Assembly (NCBI RefSeq): GCF_001428485.1
Contig: NZ_LMHS01000003.1
Span: 789,626-853,625 of the forward strand
DNA from: Microbacterium sp. Root180
Lineage (GTDB): Bacteria; Actinomycetota; Actinomycetes; Actinomycetales; Microbacteriaceae
Length of the DNA: 64,000 nucleotides
Direction of reading: 5' to 3'
In this document: positions 7,165 through 15,664 of the stretch, piece by piece
Numbering within the stretch: position 1 is the stretch's first letter
Layout: every line of letters starts with the position of its first letter
The notes under the pieces: generated by a model
What the model was told of the DNA's origin: nothing
Databases searched by the model: none
The model's input: the letters and a program-made list of their open reading frames with translations, nothing else
Program-made: the position numbers and the translations under genes

Positions 7165-8583
7165 CTAGGCGTTTCGCGCTGCGTCGAGCACGGCTGTGGC
7201 GGCCACGACGGCGGCGCGAAGTCCCGACGCCAACTCGCTCCACTTCGACTCACCACTGAGTAGATCGACCTCGCTCGAGGCGCGCCACAGCTCGGTTATG
7301 TGGTTGGGCGAGCTACTCAAGTCTTCGATGTCGACCATGGCATGCAGACGGACGATATCCCCATCAAGTAATTGGAGCGCCGCCGCGGCAATGAGTTCAG
7401 GAGGGTGCGCTGATTCCGAGACGCGCGCGTCTCTCGCGATGAGCATCTGCCCGGTTTCGAAATGAACTCGTTCGCCTACTACTCCGGGTGCACGCCGCCG
7501 ATAGGCCGTGGGCACCGCGCGCGCCGACGACAGGGCTCTGAGAGATACACCGTCCACGAAACCGCTAACGGACGGAAGCTTGTCGACGTCATCCCTGATT
7601 GTGCGTGCTAGATGGGCAGTTGCTTCCAAACCCTCTGCGCGCAGCTTCTCAGCCTCCAGTTCGGCCGACCTCAGCATCGCTGCACGGTCGGCGAGCGAAC
7701 CTTCACGCCGGGCTGCTCCCCATGGACCTGTTGCCAGTCGCTCAGTCTCTGCAGGTTGCTCCGCTATGTGCGGGTGACGATTGTGGAAGTAACTGCGGTA
7801 TACCGGGAGTCCGGGGTGAAGGGCGAGTACTTCATGGAGGGCGGGAAGACGGTTATCCGGGAACCGCTCGCCGAGGATCAGGCCAGTTAGCGCCTCCCGA
7901 ATGTCGAGCTCGACGGGAAGACGTGATTGGTGGAGGCCGATCAAGCGGTACTCGGACTCGTTCTCCCAATCGCGGTGTTTCTCGAACAGCAGTCCGCGGT
8001 GATGCTTCTCGATGTATCGCGCGGCGACCGCGTCGAGACCGAACTCCCGAATCTGGCCGATGTCGAGGGCCTCCCCGACGGAGCCCCACCCGCTCGCGCG
8101 GTACACCACTGGCCCATGGAAGGTGGCGCTCGCCAAGTCAGCTGATTGCGCTAGCGCGTTGATGAGTTTGGCTCGGTCGAAGCGAAGACACACACCGGCG
8201 TGTGCATTGCCGTAGTGTGCCCACGCAGAAAGGTGATTCCATCCTGCGAACGCGTGTTGGTCACCGACATGGTCCGGGAGGGACCACTCCTGCGTGAAGC
8301 ACGCTACTTTGACCCGAAGTCGGATCTCTCGGTCGATCGATTCCCACAGGTCCACCCCAGGGTCAACGGCGATGTCGTCCTCGTGCGCCTGGATGGTCGG
8401 GTGCCCCGGTTTCGACTCCCACAAATCGTTCGTCGATTCGAATGGCGACATCCGCAGTTGACCAGACTTGAGGATCCCAAAGATCGCGGCGTCGGCGTTC
8501 GTGTAGTGGTACAGATTTGCCGTAGGAGTTCGCGGCGCAAGCAGCACCTCCGCATCCAAGAACGCTGAATGGTCGAACTCCAC
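7165..8583 (-). CDS. DUF2971 domain-containing protein
   Basis: This 472-residue protein has a DUF2971 domain in its first 270 residues. It begins 'LYHYTNADAAIFGILKSGQLRMSPFESTNDLWES', contains 'VACFTQEW' and 'AHYGNAHAGVCLRFDR', and later 'GLLFEKHRDWENESEYRLI', all regular marks of the family. The remaining 200 residues are helical, of unknown kind. DUF2971 proteins are scattered through accessory DNA and their activity is not established. The GTG at 8583 has only a weak upstream site. Composition is less GC-rich than its surroundings, in keeping with acquired DNA. Confidence 0.75.
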   Translation of the reverse strand: MEFDHSAFLDAEVLLAPRTPTANLYHYTNADAAIFGILKSGQLRMSPFESTNDLWESKPGHPTIQAHEDDIAVDPGVDLWESIDREIRLRVKVACFTQEWSLPDHVGDQHAFAGWNHLSAWAHYGNAHAGVCLRFDRAKLINALAQSADLASATFHGPVVYRASGWGSVGEALDIGQIREFGLDAVAARYIEKHHRGLLFEKHRDWENESEYRLIGLHQSRLPVELDIREALTGLILGERFPDNRLPALHEVLALHPGLPVYRSYFHNRHPHIAEQPAETERLATGPWGAARREGSLADRAAMLRSAELEAEKLRAEGLEATAHLARTIRDDVDKLPSVSGFVDGVSLRALSSARAVPTAYRRRAPGVVGERVHFETGQMLIARDARVSESAHPPELIAAAALQLLDGDIVRLHAMVDIEDLSSSPNHITELWRASSEVDLLSGESKWSELASGLRAAVVAATAVLDAARNA

Positions 8584-9084
8584 TCACTCAATCTACTCAG
8601 CCCTGCGCGGCTCGAAGATCAATCCATCGTGATCATCGGGGCGGGCACTTCAGTCGCTCCATCACGGGGTCGAGAGCATGCGTCCCGGTTCGACGCTGCG
8701 GTGACCGTGGGATTTGAACGCACGCGAGATGGGGTCACAGGGATCACATGAGGCTGAAAACCGCGTGAAGTCCACATCCTGAGTTCTCCCACACTGCAGT
8801 GAGTCACACCGGATTCACTGCGACTGTTCCCGCATGTGTTCCCAAGCTGAACGGATCAGATGCGGGCCCATGCTGGGCCGACCCTTGGAGGAGACAATCG
8901 GCCCCGGCTGGGGGAAGCGCCGACTGCGGCGAGCTGGACGATCTCGGCGAACAGTCGTGGTGCCGATCGGATCAGTGGAGCCGAGGTCCTCCAGTGGCTC
9001 AAATGTGATGATGCCGCAGCACCTCGGCGCTCGACAGTAGTGGGAGCGTTTCCACCAACTCCAAGGTGTTGACAGGGTTTCGCC
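8584..9084. other. Intergenic region with tRNA-like debris
   Basis: No credible gene was found in these 500 bases. Near 8702-8724 the minus strand carries a T-arm-like sequence (GTTCAAATCCCACG) flanked by short complementary segments GTGACC and GGTCAC, but no complete cloverleaf can be drawn. This may mark a past integration at a tRNA. Several frames cross the region without ribosome sites. Confidence 0.4.
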
Positions 9085-9720
9085 TCAGCACTCCGGCGCC
9101 GAGACGCGCAGAATGCGAGCCAAGGTCGCCGGCCAGATAGCGGTAGTGGTTCCGGCAGCAATGTTGGTGATTGTCGTGTGACCCACTGATGCCACCCGTC
9201 CAATTTCTCGGAGGGACCAACCAGCCTCTCGCAACAGTTGTATCTTGGCGACAGCCGGCGACGTGTCGACAGGTAGTGGGCGCGTAGGGACTCCTCGTGC
9301 TCGCGCCGCTCTGCGACGTGCGGCGTTGCGGGCTTCGGAACAGGTCACTCCATCGATGCCACCAGGGCACTCCTCCGGCCGACGGCAACCTTTCAGATAC
9401 CCAGAAGCGGAACCATGGACTGGGCGCTGAGCCTCCCGTCGTTGCCAATGCGGTTCCCTCTTCGCCGATGCACGGTTTGTTGAAGCCTGCCGCTCACGCA
9501 CGGCCCGAGTTCGGTCGACCTCATCGCGCCGAATCGGTTCATCGAGCGGTTTGCGCCCAAGGACGAAGTCAGACCGCCACGCAGTCTCGGCGTCGACACA
9601 AGTGATGAGGTGATCCGAATGGAGATTGGGGCATCCCCCACGCGACCGGCAACCGCTTCGATAGCCGAGCGGCGAGCCGTGCCGCACCGCCAACGGCGGG
9701 AAGGACGGTTCTGCCTCCAT
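9085..9720 (-). CDS. Cys-motif and HTH protein of mobile-element type
   Basis: This 211-residue protein has two copies of a small motif that I associate with actinophage and integrative-element proteins: 'RHGSPLGYRSGCRSRGGCPN' near residue 13 and 'HGSASGYLKGCRRPEECPGG' near residue 105. Each has the form HG-x3-GY-x2-GC-x4-5-C. The last 65 residues contain a helix-turn-helix, 'KIQLLREAGWSLREIGRVASVGHTT'. AAGGAG stands eight bases before the ATG at 9720, preferred over the longer frame starting at 9783. A DNA-binding role with metal-stabilised fingers is an inference. It fits the accessory setting beside the DUF2971 gene. Confidence 0.6.
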   Translation of the reverse strand: MEAEPSFPPLAVRHGSPLGYRSGCRSRGGCPNLHSDHLITCVDAETAWRSDFVLGRKPLDEPIRRDEVDRTRAVRERQASTNRASAKREPHWQRREAQRPVHGSASGYLKGCRRPEECPGGIDGVTCSEARNAARRRAARARGVPTRPLPVDTSPAVAKIQLLREAGWSLREIGRVASVGHTTITNIAAGTTTAIWPATLARILRVSAPEC

Positions 9721-9846
9721 GAGCGTTGCTCCTTGACGAGTTGTGGACAGAGAGATCGCGATGTCCGCGGATTCACCATCCATATTCAGAACGTCTACGA
9801 CGAGAGTCGATGGACCACTCGTCAGTTCCCGCTGCCAAGAGACCTT

Positions 9847-10755
9847 TCAGCCGGCCGCGCGAGGTCGCCGCGCCCACGGCTCGGGATCGGGCGCGGGTTC
9901 GCTGCGCAGCGGAATCGTGCCGCCGAACGCGCTCCACGCGCTGCGCATCAGGTCAAACGAGAGCGCGGTCACCGGTAGCGACAGCTCCAGAGCATCGGCC
10001 TGCCGAGTCGCCGCCCGCATGTCCTTGACCAGGATGTCGAGTCCATTGCCTGCGCCGCGCCAATACTCCTCGACATGAGGCCAATTGCGCGCGACCCAAC
10101 TGTCGGCGACCGAATGAGTGAGGACGCGAACGAGTTCGTCGGGGGCGATGCCGAACGCGGTGCCGAGTCGCAATGCCTCGAACACGCCCAGCATGTTCAC
10201 CCCGTAGATGAGTTGGACGGCCAGCTTCGCGGCGTGCGCCATCGGCGGATCCTCGCCGACGACGTGCAGCTCGGTACCGGTCGACTCGAAGATCGTCCGG
10301 ACGCGAACGACGTCCGCCGCGCTCCCCGCGACCGCCCATGTCAGCGTCCCCGCCTGCGCACCCCACGGTCCGCCGCTGAGCCCGGCTCCGATCGGCGCGA
10401 GTCCCTCCGCCCGCAGATCCCCACTGATCTCTGTCATCGTCGTCGGCGAAACCGTGCTCGCGACGATCACCGGCACCCCCGGCCGAAGTCCGGCTGCGAC
10501 ACCGTCCTCGCCGAAAAGGGCATCCCGCACCTGATCGTCGGTCCGCACGACCACCATGACGGCGTCGGGCGACGTGTCCGCGAGCGCCCTTCCTCCCTCG
10601 GCGAGCCGTACGCCGTCGGATGCCGCGGTCCGCCTCGCCTGCTCGCTCGCATCGACACCCACGGTGTCGAACCCAGCTGACGCGAGGTTCTTCGCGATGC
10701 CCCCACCCATCATCCCGAGCCCGATCACTCCGATCGTCTGTATACCCTCAACCAC
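9847..10755 (-). CDS. NAD(P)-dependent beta-hydroxyacid dehydrogenase-like protein
   Basis: This 302-residue protein belongs to the 3-hydroxyisobutyrate dehydrogenase superfamily. The N-terminal Rossmann fold has 'IGVIGLGMMGGGIAKNLASAG'. The substrate motif is 'LSGGPWGAQAGTLT' and the catalytic Lys lies in 'HAAKLAVQ', where the family's usual K-x3-N reads K-x3-Q. The all-helical C-terminal domain is complete. Members oxidise beta-hydroxyacids or reduce the semialdehydes. GAAGGAG precedes the GTG at 10755. It is the last gene of the sugar-type ABC operon, 29 bases after the deaminase. A paralogue with the same unusual motifs is at 27461-28288. Confidence 0.85.
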   Translation of the reverse strand: MVEGIQTIGVIGLGMMGGGIAKNLASAGFDTVGVDASEQARRTAASDGVRLAEGGRALADTSPDAVMVVVRTDDQVRDALFGEDGVAAGLRPGVPVIVASTVSPTTMTEISGDLRAEGLAPIGAGLSGGPWGAQAGTLTWAVAGSAADVVRVRTIFESTGTELHVVGEDPPMAHAAKLAVQLIYGVNMLGVFEALRLGTAFGIAPDELVRVLTHSVADSWVARNWPHVEEYWRGAGNGLDILVKDMRAATRQADALELSLPVTALSFDLMRSAWSAFGGTIPLRSEPAPDPEPWARRPRAAG

Positions 10756-10784
10756 TTCGCTTCTCCTTCGAGTCGGTCGCTTCA

Positions 10785-11234
10785 TCACCAGCGCCTGCGT
10801 CGGCCGGCGTTCAGATCGACACCGATCGCCCGCATCTCCTGGAACGGGCGGCCGGCGCCTCCGCGGCTGACCACGACCTCCTCCAATGCAACCCACTCGA
10901 CAATCAGTCCGCTATCGCACGGTCCACCGTGGGCAATCCGGCGAATCCCTGCCAACTGCGCGGCGGCGCGGCACAGCGGGCAGGGATCACAGCTCGAAAC
11001 GAGGACCGCGCCCTCCAGCCACTCGGATCCCGTAACCCGACAGGCGTTTCGGATGGCGTCGACCTCGGCGTGCGCCGTAACGTCTTCCGTCTCGAGCACT
11101 CGGTTGCGGCCCTCAGCGATCACGATTCCGTCGCGCACGACCAGTGCGCCGTACGGCCGCTGACCCTGATTCACGTTCGCGCTTGCGATCGCGATGGCGC
11201 GATCGAGCAGCGGGAGGTAGTCCTCGGTTGTCAT
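10785..11234 (-). CDS. Nucleoside/cytosine deaminase-like zinc enzyme
   Basis: This 149-residue protein is of the cytidine/deoxycytidylate deaminase superfamily, in the guanine deaminase/TadA-like branch. The zinc site is 'AHAEVDA' (His and catalytic Glu) and 'SSCDPCPLC' (P-C-x2-C). It would hydrolyse an amino group from a purine, pyrimidine or related ring, releasing ammonia. Its ATG overlaps the stop of the ABC permease by four bases, so it is translationally coupled to import. This suggests that it acts on the imported compound. A paralogue sits in the second importer operon at 15661-16140. The substrate is not predictable from the motif. Confidence 0.83.
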   Translation of the reverse strand: MTTEDYLPLLDRAIAIASANVNQGQRPYGALVVRDGIVIAEGRNRVLETEDVTAHAEVDAIRNACRVTGSEWLEGAVLVSSCDPCPLCRAAAQLAGIRRIAHGGPCDSGLIVEWVALEEVVVSRGGAGRPFQEMRAIGVDLNAGRRRRW

Positions 11235-12106
11235 CCCTTGACCGACCCGCCGACGCTGTCCACGAACCCCCGCTGCGCGAACAGGAAAAAGATCACCGGC
11301 GGGAGAGTGAAGATGAACGTCGCAGCCATGATCGTGTCCCACGGCACGTCGTAGACCCCGAGGAACGAGGCGATGCCGATGCCGCCCACCCATTGCTCGC
11401 CGCTCTGGATGACGATGCGCGAGAACAGGAACTCCTGCCACCCCCACATGAATGCGAACGCGGCGGCGCTCGCGATACCGGGGAGGGATGCGGGGATGGT
11501 GATCCGCACGAGCGTGCCCAAGCGCGTGCACCCGTCCACCTGAGCGGCTTCCTCGAGTTCGATCGGGACGGCCTTGAAGCTCGCCGCCAGCATCCATGTC
11601 ACGACAGGGAGCGTGAAGGCGACGTTTCCGACGATCACCGCAAGCAGGCTGTCGAAGAGACCCATCTGCGTGACGATCAGATAGAGCGGCACCATCAGCA
11701 CGACGGGCGGGATCATCTGGCTCGCGAGCACGAAGACCGACGAGGCGACGACCAGACGGCTCCGGTAGCGGGCGATGGCGTACGCCGCGCCCGCACCGAG
11801 CACAAGGGATGCCGCGGTGGAGGCAAGCGCGACCACGGTGGAGTTGCGGAGCCAGACGAATAGCTCCCCTCCCCCGATCGCCGAAACGAAACCGTCGAGG
11901 GTGAACGCCCGCGGATCCACGACAGGTGGGACGGAGAAGCGGAGCTCGTTGGGGACGAGCGCCTGAACGAGCATCCACAAGAAGGGGAAGACGATCACTG
12001 CGGCGAATGCCCAGCTGACCGCAGTGAGCGCGCCCGAACCCATCCGACGGAGTCGGCGGGAACGGGTTGGCCGCGCGGTGGCGGCGCGGTAGGAGATTTC
12101 AGTCAT
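11231..12106 (-). CDS. ABC transporter permease, MalG-type
   Basis: This 291-residue inner membrane permease of the carbohydrate uptake CUT1 group has six predicted helices; the first is 'ALTAVSWAFAAVIVFPFLWMLV'. The ATPase-coupling EAA loop is 'EEAAQVDGCTRLGTLVRITIP' near residue 200. The ATG at 12106 is preceded by GAAGG and overlaps the end of the MalF-type gene by eight bases; the longer frame would need a TTG. The ATPase for this importer is not in the operon, so a shared MsiK-type ATPase elsewhere is likely. Confidence 0.9.
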   Translation of the reverse strand: MTEISYRAATARPTRSRRLRRMGSGALTAVSWAFAAVIVFPFLWMLVQALVPNELRFSVPPVVDPRAFTLDGFVSAIGGGELFVWLRNSTVVALASTAASLVLGAGAAYAIARYRSRLVVASSVFVLASQMIPPVVLMVPLYLIVTQMGLFDSLLAVIVGNVAFTLPVVTWMLAASFKAVPIELEEAAQVDGCTRLGTLVRITIPASLPGIASAAAFAFMWGWQEFLFSRIVIQSGEQWVGGIGIASFLGVYDVPWDTIMAATFIFTLPPVIFFLFAQRGFVDSVGGSVKG

Positions 12107-13040
12107 CACGCGCAACCTTCAGGTAGAACACGGTCAGCAGCGCAGCGATCAGCATCACGACGATCCCCAGCGCGGACGCCTGCGGAAGATCGAAGAGCTG
12201 AAAGCCCGTTTGGTAGGTGCGCAGAACGAGCGTCTCGGTGGCACCTGCCGGGCCACCGCCCGTCGTGAGGAAGATCACCATAAACGCGCGCCCGAACGTC
12301 CACAGCACGAGGAGCAGGGTGAGCGCGACGAGGGTGCCGCGCAGTCCCGGCAGGGTGACGTGAACGAACCGCGACCAAGCACCCGCTCCGTCGAGCGATG
12401 CCGCCTCATAGAGCTCCTGCCCGATGTTCTGGCGCCCGGCGAGCAGCATGATCGCGGCGAGCGGGAAGTTCTTCCAGATCTCGATCACCGAGACGGTGAG
12501 CAACGCGAAGGGCGAGTTGAACGGGCTCGCGGACACCTCGCCGCCGAGCGCCTCGACGAGAAATGTCACGACGCCGTACTGCGGATCGAGCATCCACCGC
12601 CAGACAAGGGCAGCGGAGACGAACGGCATCGCCCACGGGAGGACGTACAGCGCGCGGAGCACCGCTCGACCACGGATCGGCCGGTTCAACAGCATGGCCA
12701 CGGCCATTCCGAGAACCAGCGAACCGGTGACCACCAGCACCGTGTACACCACCGAGACACCGAGACTAGCGGCGAACCGCGGATCCCCCACCGCCCGGAG
12801 GTAGTTGTCGAAAGTGAACACGCCGGTCGCCTTCTCCTGCAGGCTTAGCCAGAAGGTCTGAGCGAGCGGCCACAGGAAGAAGAGCGCCATGCCGACGAAG
12901 GTCGGCGCGAGGAAGGCGAGAGGGACGAGCGCGTCCCGGCTACGGCGGGTGCGACGCGACGCGCGAGGCCGGAGCCCCGCGGTGCGGCGGGGCTCCGGAT
13001 CGGTCAGCACGGAGTGCTGGTCGGTGGTCAGCATGGTCAT
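12099..13040 (-). CDS. ABC transporter permease, MalF-type
   Basis: This 313-residue CUT1 permease has a basic cytoplasmic N-terminus (to about residue 36), then six helices starting 'ALVPLAFLAPTFVGMALFFLWPLAQTFWLSL'. The EAA loop is 'YEAASLDGAGAWSRFVHVTLP', followed by the usual 'TTGGGPAGATETLVLRTYQTGF'. It pairs with the MalG-type permease downstream and the binding protein upstream, whose stop codon overlaps its ATG (TGATG). Confidence 0.92.
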   Translation of the reverse strand: MTMLTTDQHSVLTDPEPRRTAGLRPRASRRTRRSRDALVPLAFLAPTFVGMALFFLWPLAQTFWLSLQEKATGVFTFDNYLRAVGDPRFAASLGVSVVYTVLVVTGSLVLGMAVAMLLNRPIRGRAVLRALYVLPWAMPFVSAALVWRWMLDPQYGVVTFLVEALGGEVSASPFNSPFALLTVSVIEIWKNFPLAAIMLLAGRQNIGQELYEAASLDGAGAWSRFVHVTLPGLRGTLVALTLLLVLWTFGRAFMVIFLTTGGGPAGATETLVLRTYQTGFQLFDLPQASALGIVVMLIAALLTVFYLKVARDD

Positions 13041-14347
13041 CAGTTCGCGAGGATCTGCGTCAGCTCGTCCTGCAGGCGGTCGGCGACGTCCTGGGCGCTC
13101 GCGTCGGTGAACAGCAGCTCCTGATAGTGGCGGGTGACCGCATCCTGCACGCTCGGCGCCAGCTCCTCGACACCAGAAGGGGCGACCGACTCAGCGTTCG
13201 GCACCGCGTCGACCACTGTCTGGAACCAGGGATTCTCGGCGACGTACTCCTCGGGCGTCATCCCCGGACGAGCAGGAGTCTGTGCCGACATCTCGACGAG
13301 CTTGCGCTGCCACTCGTCCTGCAGCAGCTGGAGCACGACCTTCGCAGCGCCCTCCTTGTTCTTGGCGTCCTTCGGAATCGCGAGGAATCCGTTCGCCGAC
13401 GACGTGCGCTCGGTGCCGAACGGCAACGGGACGGCGATGAAGTCGTCCAGCGCGTCGGGGTTCTTCTCCGCGATGATCGCCATGATGAACGAGCCAACGA
13501 CGAGGCTTGCGATCTTCCCCTGCGCGAACGCCTCGCGATAGACGAGTTCGGTCTGTCCGGTCGGGATCAGCCCGTCATCGTGCATCGCCTTGATCCACTC
13601 GAGCGCCTCGACGGTCTCCTCCGAATTGGCTACCGCTTCGCCGTCGCGAACGAAGTCTCCACCGAAGCTCTTCACGATCGGCACCAGTTCGCCGTACGTC
13701 GGGAACGCTGCCGCCGAGGCAGACATGGTGGCGAAACCGTAGAGTCCCGGGTCGGCCGCATGGAGCTGCTCCGATACCTCGCGCACCTCCTCCGGCGTGG
13801 TCGGGATGTCGAGACCGTGCTCCTCCAGAAGCCGCTTGTTCACAAACATCACGCGCGGGTTCGAAACGAGGATGACTCCGTAGATCTTGCCGTCCTCACC
13901 CTTGGCCATCTGGTTCGCCGGGATGAAGCTGTCCAGGTCGTACCCGGCCTCCTCAAGCCAGGGATCCAGGGGCTCGAGCAGGCCCGCCCCCATCCACGCG
14001 CGGAGCGTGGGATCGAACGGGGTGACGAGGTCCGGCGGGTTGCCCGACGACAAGAGCGTGAACATCTTGTCCTGGTACTCGCCACCGGGAATGACGTCGT
14101 CCGTGAGCGTGGCGCCGGCGTGCTCCTCCTCGAAGCCCGCCTTCATCGCCTGCCAGAACGGGGCGTTGTCCGGTGCGCTCCACATCCAGTTTGGGAACTC
14201 GACCGTTCCCACCTCGCCGGCGTCGGAACCTGACTCGCTGGGACCGGCGCACGCTGCGAGAGCGGTCGAGGCCGCCGCGATCAGAACAAGAGCCCGGCCG
14301 AATCGGCCGATCCGCGACATGCCACTGCGTTGTGTTCGGGAATCCAC
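13040..14347 (-). CDS. Extracellular solute-binding lipoprotein of a CUT1-type ABC importer
   Basis: This 435-residue lipoprotein has a signal peptide with lipobox LAAC at about residue 33, then an acidic linker and a family 1 binding-protein fold. Recognisable segments are 'GNPPDLVTPFDPTLRAWMGAGLLEPLDPWL', 'GKIYGVILVSNPRVMFVNKRLLEEHGLDIPTTPEE' and 'FAQGKIASLVVGSF'. AAGGAGG lies seven bases before the GTG at 14347. As first gene of the operon (binding protein, two permeases, deaminase, dehydrogenase) it sets the substrate. The fold usually binds sugars or polyols, but operon partners suggest a nitrogen-containing ligand. A direct-repeat operator (14390-14430) lies upstream. Confidence 0.92.
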   Translation of the reverse strand: MDSRTQRSGMSRIGRFGRALVLIAAASTALAACAGPSESGSDAGEVGTVEFPNWMWSAPDNAPFWQAMKAGFEEEHAGATLTDDVIPGGEYQDKMFTLLSSGNPPDLVTPFDPTLRAWMGAGLLEPLDPWLEEAGYDLDSFIPANQMAKGEDGKIYGVILVSNPRVMFVNKRLLEEHGLDIPTTPEEVREVSEQLHAADPGLYGFATMSASAAAFPTYGELVPIVKSFGGDFVRDGEAVANSEETVEALEWIKAMHDDGLIPTGQTELVYREAFAQGKIASLVVGSFIMAIIAEKNPDALDDFIAVPLPFGTERTSSANGFLAIPKDAKNKEGAAKVVLQLLQDEWQRKLVEMSAQTPARPGMTPEEYVAENPWFQTVVDAVPNAESVAPSGVEELAPSVQDAVTRHYQELLFTDASAQDVADRLQDELTQILAN

Positions 14348-14389
14348 TGACTGCCTCCTTGTAGTTCGTGGACCTCCTTCCTAACGCAC

Positions 14390-14430
14390 ATGTACTGCCT
14401 TTGTCTAGTGATTGTCATAGATATGTGTGC
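14390..14430 (+). promoter_or_regulatory. Direct-repeat operator, site 1
   Basis: Four repeats at exact 11-base steps are seen on the plus strand: ATGT (14390), TTGT (14401), TTGT (14412) and ATGTGTGC (14423). The site lies 43-83 bases upstream of the binding-protein GTG. The same pattern recurs at five other points of the cluster. An 11-base period places repeats on one DNA face, as for MocR-type regulators, which bind direct repeats. Confidence 0.65.
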
Positions 14431-14540
14431 CAAACAATGTGCGGTAGATTGTGCAGTGAGTGGCCCGCACCCGTGTGTCGTAGCGGACAGTGGCAACGGC
14501 TGTCCAGGGGGTGCGCGAGCGCGTCGCGCACACGCCTCAT

Positions 14541-14570
14541 GCCTCGATCGACCAGCTGATCGATCGAGGC
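14541..14570. terminator. Terminator-like hairpin downstream of the CapA gene
   Basis: GCCTCGATCGA and TCGATCGAGGC form a perfect 11-bp stem with an 8-base loop. It stands 18 bases past the stop of the CapA-like gene, where the BMP operon should end. No T-run follows on the minus strand. Confidence 0.6.
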
Positions 14571-14587
14571 GTGGGTGGGTCGGCGCT

Positions 14588-15664
14588 TCAGGCTCCCCGT
14601 GGAACAGCCCGGAAACCGCCGTTATCCGGGAGGAGGTCAGTGCTGAAGCGCCGCCGGGACTCCGAGCGCACATGGCGTGCGACTGCCGCAGCATCCTCGT
14701 CACCGAGAAGCGCCGGTCGGCCGTCGGGCTCCGTCTCGATCGGGACGATCCGCAGCGCGACTTCCCCGGCTTCATCGATGTCGATGACAGATACGTACGC
14801 GTCGGGCGAGAATGCCTCGTAGATGGCGATGACCTCGGGCGTCGCATGCTCCGGATCCCGGGGCTGCTGGGCGATGAAGTTGCCTGGGCTGTAGACGATC
14901 GGCGCCCCGCGATAGAGCTCGACTCCCTGCGGTGCGTGCGCGTGATGTCCCAGCACCGCTCCGGCGCCTGCTTCGATCAGCTCGTGCGCCAGTGGACGCT
15001 GATACTCGGCCATGTCGGTTCCGAAGCCCCAACCCCAATGGATCGACACGATGACGACGTCGACGTCCCTCGCTAGTGCGCGCACGTCCTCGAGCAGACG
15101 CGATCTGTCCTCGGCGCGAGGCGTCGTCCGGATCCGCGGCGGCACACCGGGTTCTTCGAGCTGATACTCGCCATTTACCTCCCACGCGGTCTCGATGTGA
15201 ACCGCGGCGACCCCTGGCCGCTCCGGACCGGCCGCCGCGCCCAGCGGGATCAGGCACGTGCGAGGCACGAATCCGATCCGCTTGCCGTTGACTTCGAGCA
15301 CGAGCGGACGCTCGGCGGCATCCCGATCCGCGCCGGCGCCGATCGCACGGATGCCCGCACCCTCGAGTCTTCGTCGGGTGTCGTCGAGCGCCACCCATCC
15401 GTAATCAGAGGAGTGGTTGTTGGCGAGGGTGGCCACGGTCAGCCCGTATGGCACGAGTTCGCGGACGAGCTCCGGCCGCGCCCGGAAGTTCAGCACGCGA
15501 TCGGATGGGTGACCGAGATCACTGAAAGGGAGCTCGACGCTCGAGAGCACGACATCTGCGCTCTGCAGCATCCGTTGCAGGGCACCCACACGCGGGTCGT
15601 CGCGGCAATCCTCGGACGACTTGGTCAGGACGATATCGCCGGTCGCGACGATGCGAACGCTCAT
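14588..15664 (-). CDS. CapA family (PGA_cap) metallophosphatase-like protein
   Basis: This 358-residue protein of the CapA/PgsA family has a calcineurin-like fold named after poly-gamma-glutamate capsule synthesis. Typical motifs are 'IVATGDIVLT', 'DVVLSSVELPFSDLGHP', 'LANNHSSDYGWVALDDT', 'VIVSIHWGWGF' and 'GAVLGHHAHAPQGVELYRGAPIVYSPGNFI'. There is no signal peptide, so it is probably cytoplasmic, unlike the capsule proteins. Its ATG overlaps the stop of the upstream deaminase by four bases. The context (importer, oxidoreductases, deaminase) suggests a catabolic hydrolase rather than a capsule enzyme, but that is inference. Confidence 0.85.
   Translation of the reverse strand: MSVRIVATGDIVLTKSSEDCRDDPRVGALQRMLQSADVVLSSVELPFSDLGHPSDRVLNFRARPELVRELVPYGLTVATLANNHSSDYGWVALDDTRRRLEGAGIRAIGAGADRDAAERPLVLEVNGKRIGFVPRTCLIPLGAAAGPERPGVAAVHIETAWEVNGEYQLEEPGVPPRIRTTPRAEDRSRLLEDVRALARDVDVVIVSIHWGWGFGTDMAEYQRPLAHELIEAGAGAVLGHHAHAPQGVELYRGAPIVYSPGNFIAQQPRDPEHATPEVIAIYEAFSPDAYVSVIDIDEAGEVALRIVPIETEPDGRPALLGDEDAAAVARHVRSESRRRFSTDLLPDNGGFRAVPRGA

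Noticed and set aside
6609-9784. Intact genomic island inserted at tRNA-Tyr
   Set aside because: The accessory genes lie on the 5' side of tRNA-Tyr, no integrase gene is present and no repeat of the tRNA 3' end was found on the far side.
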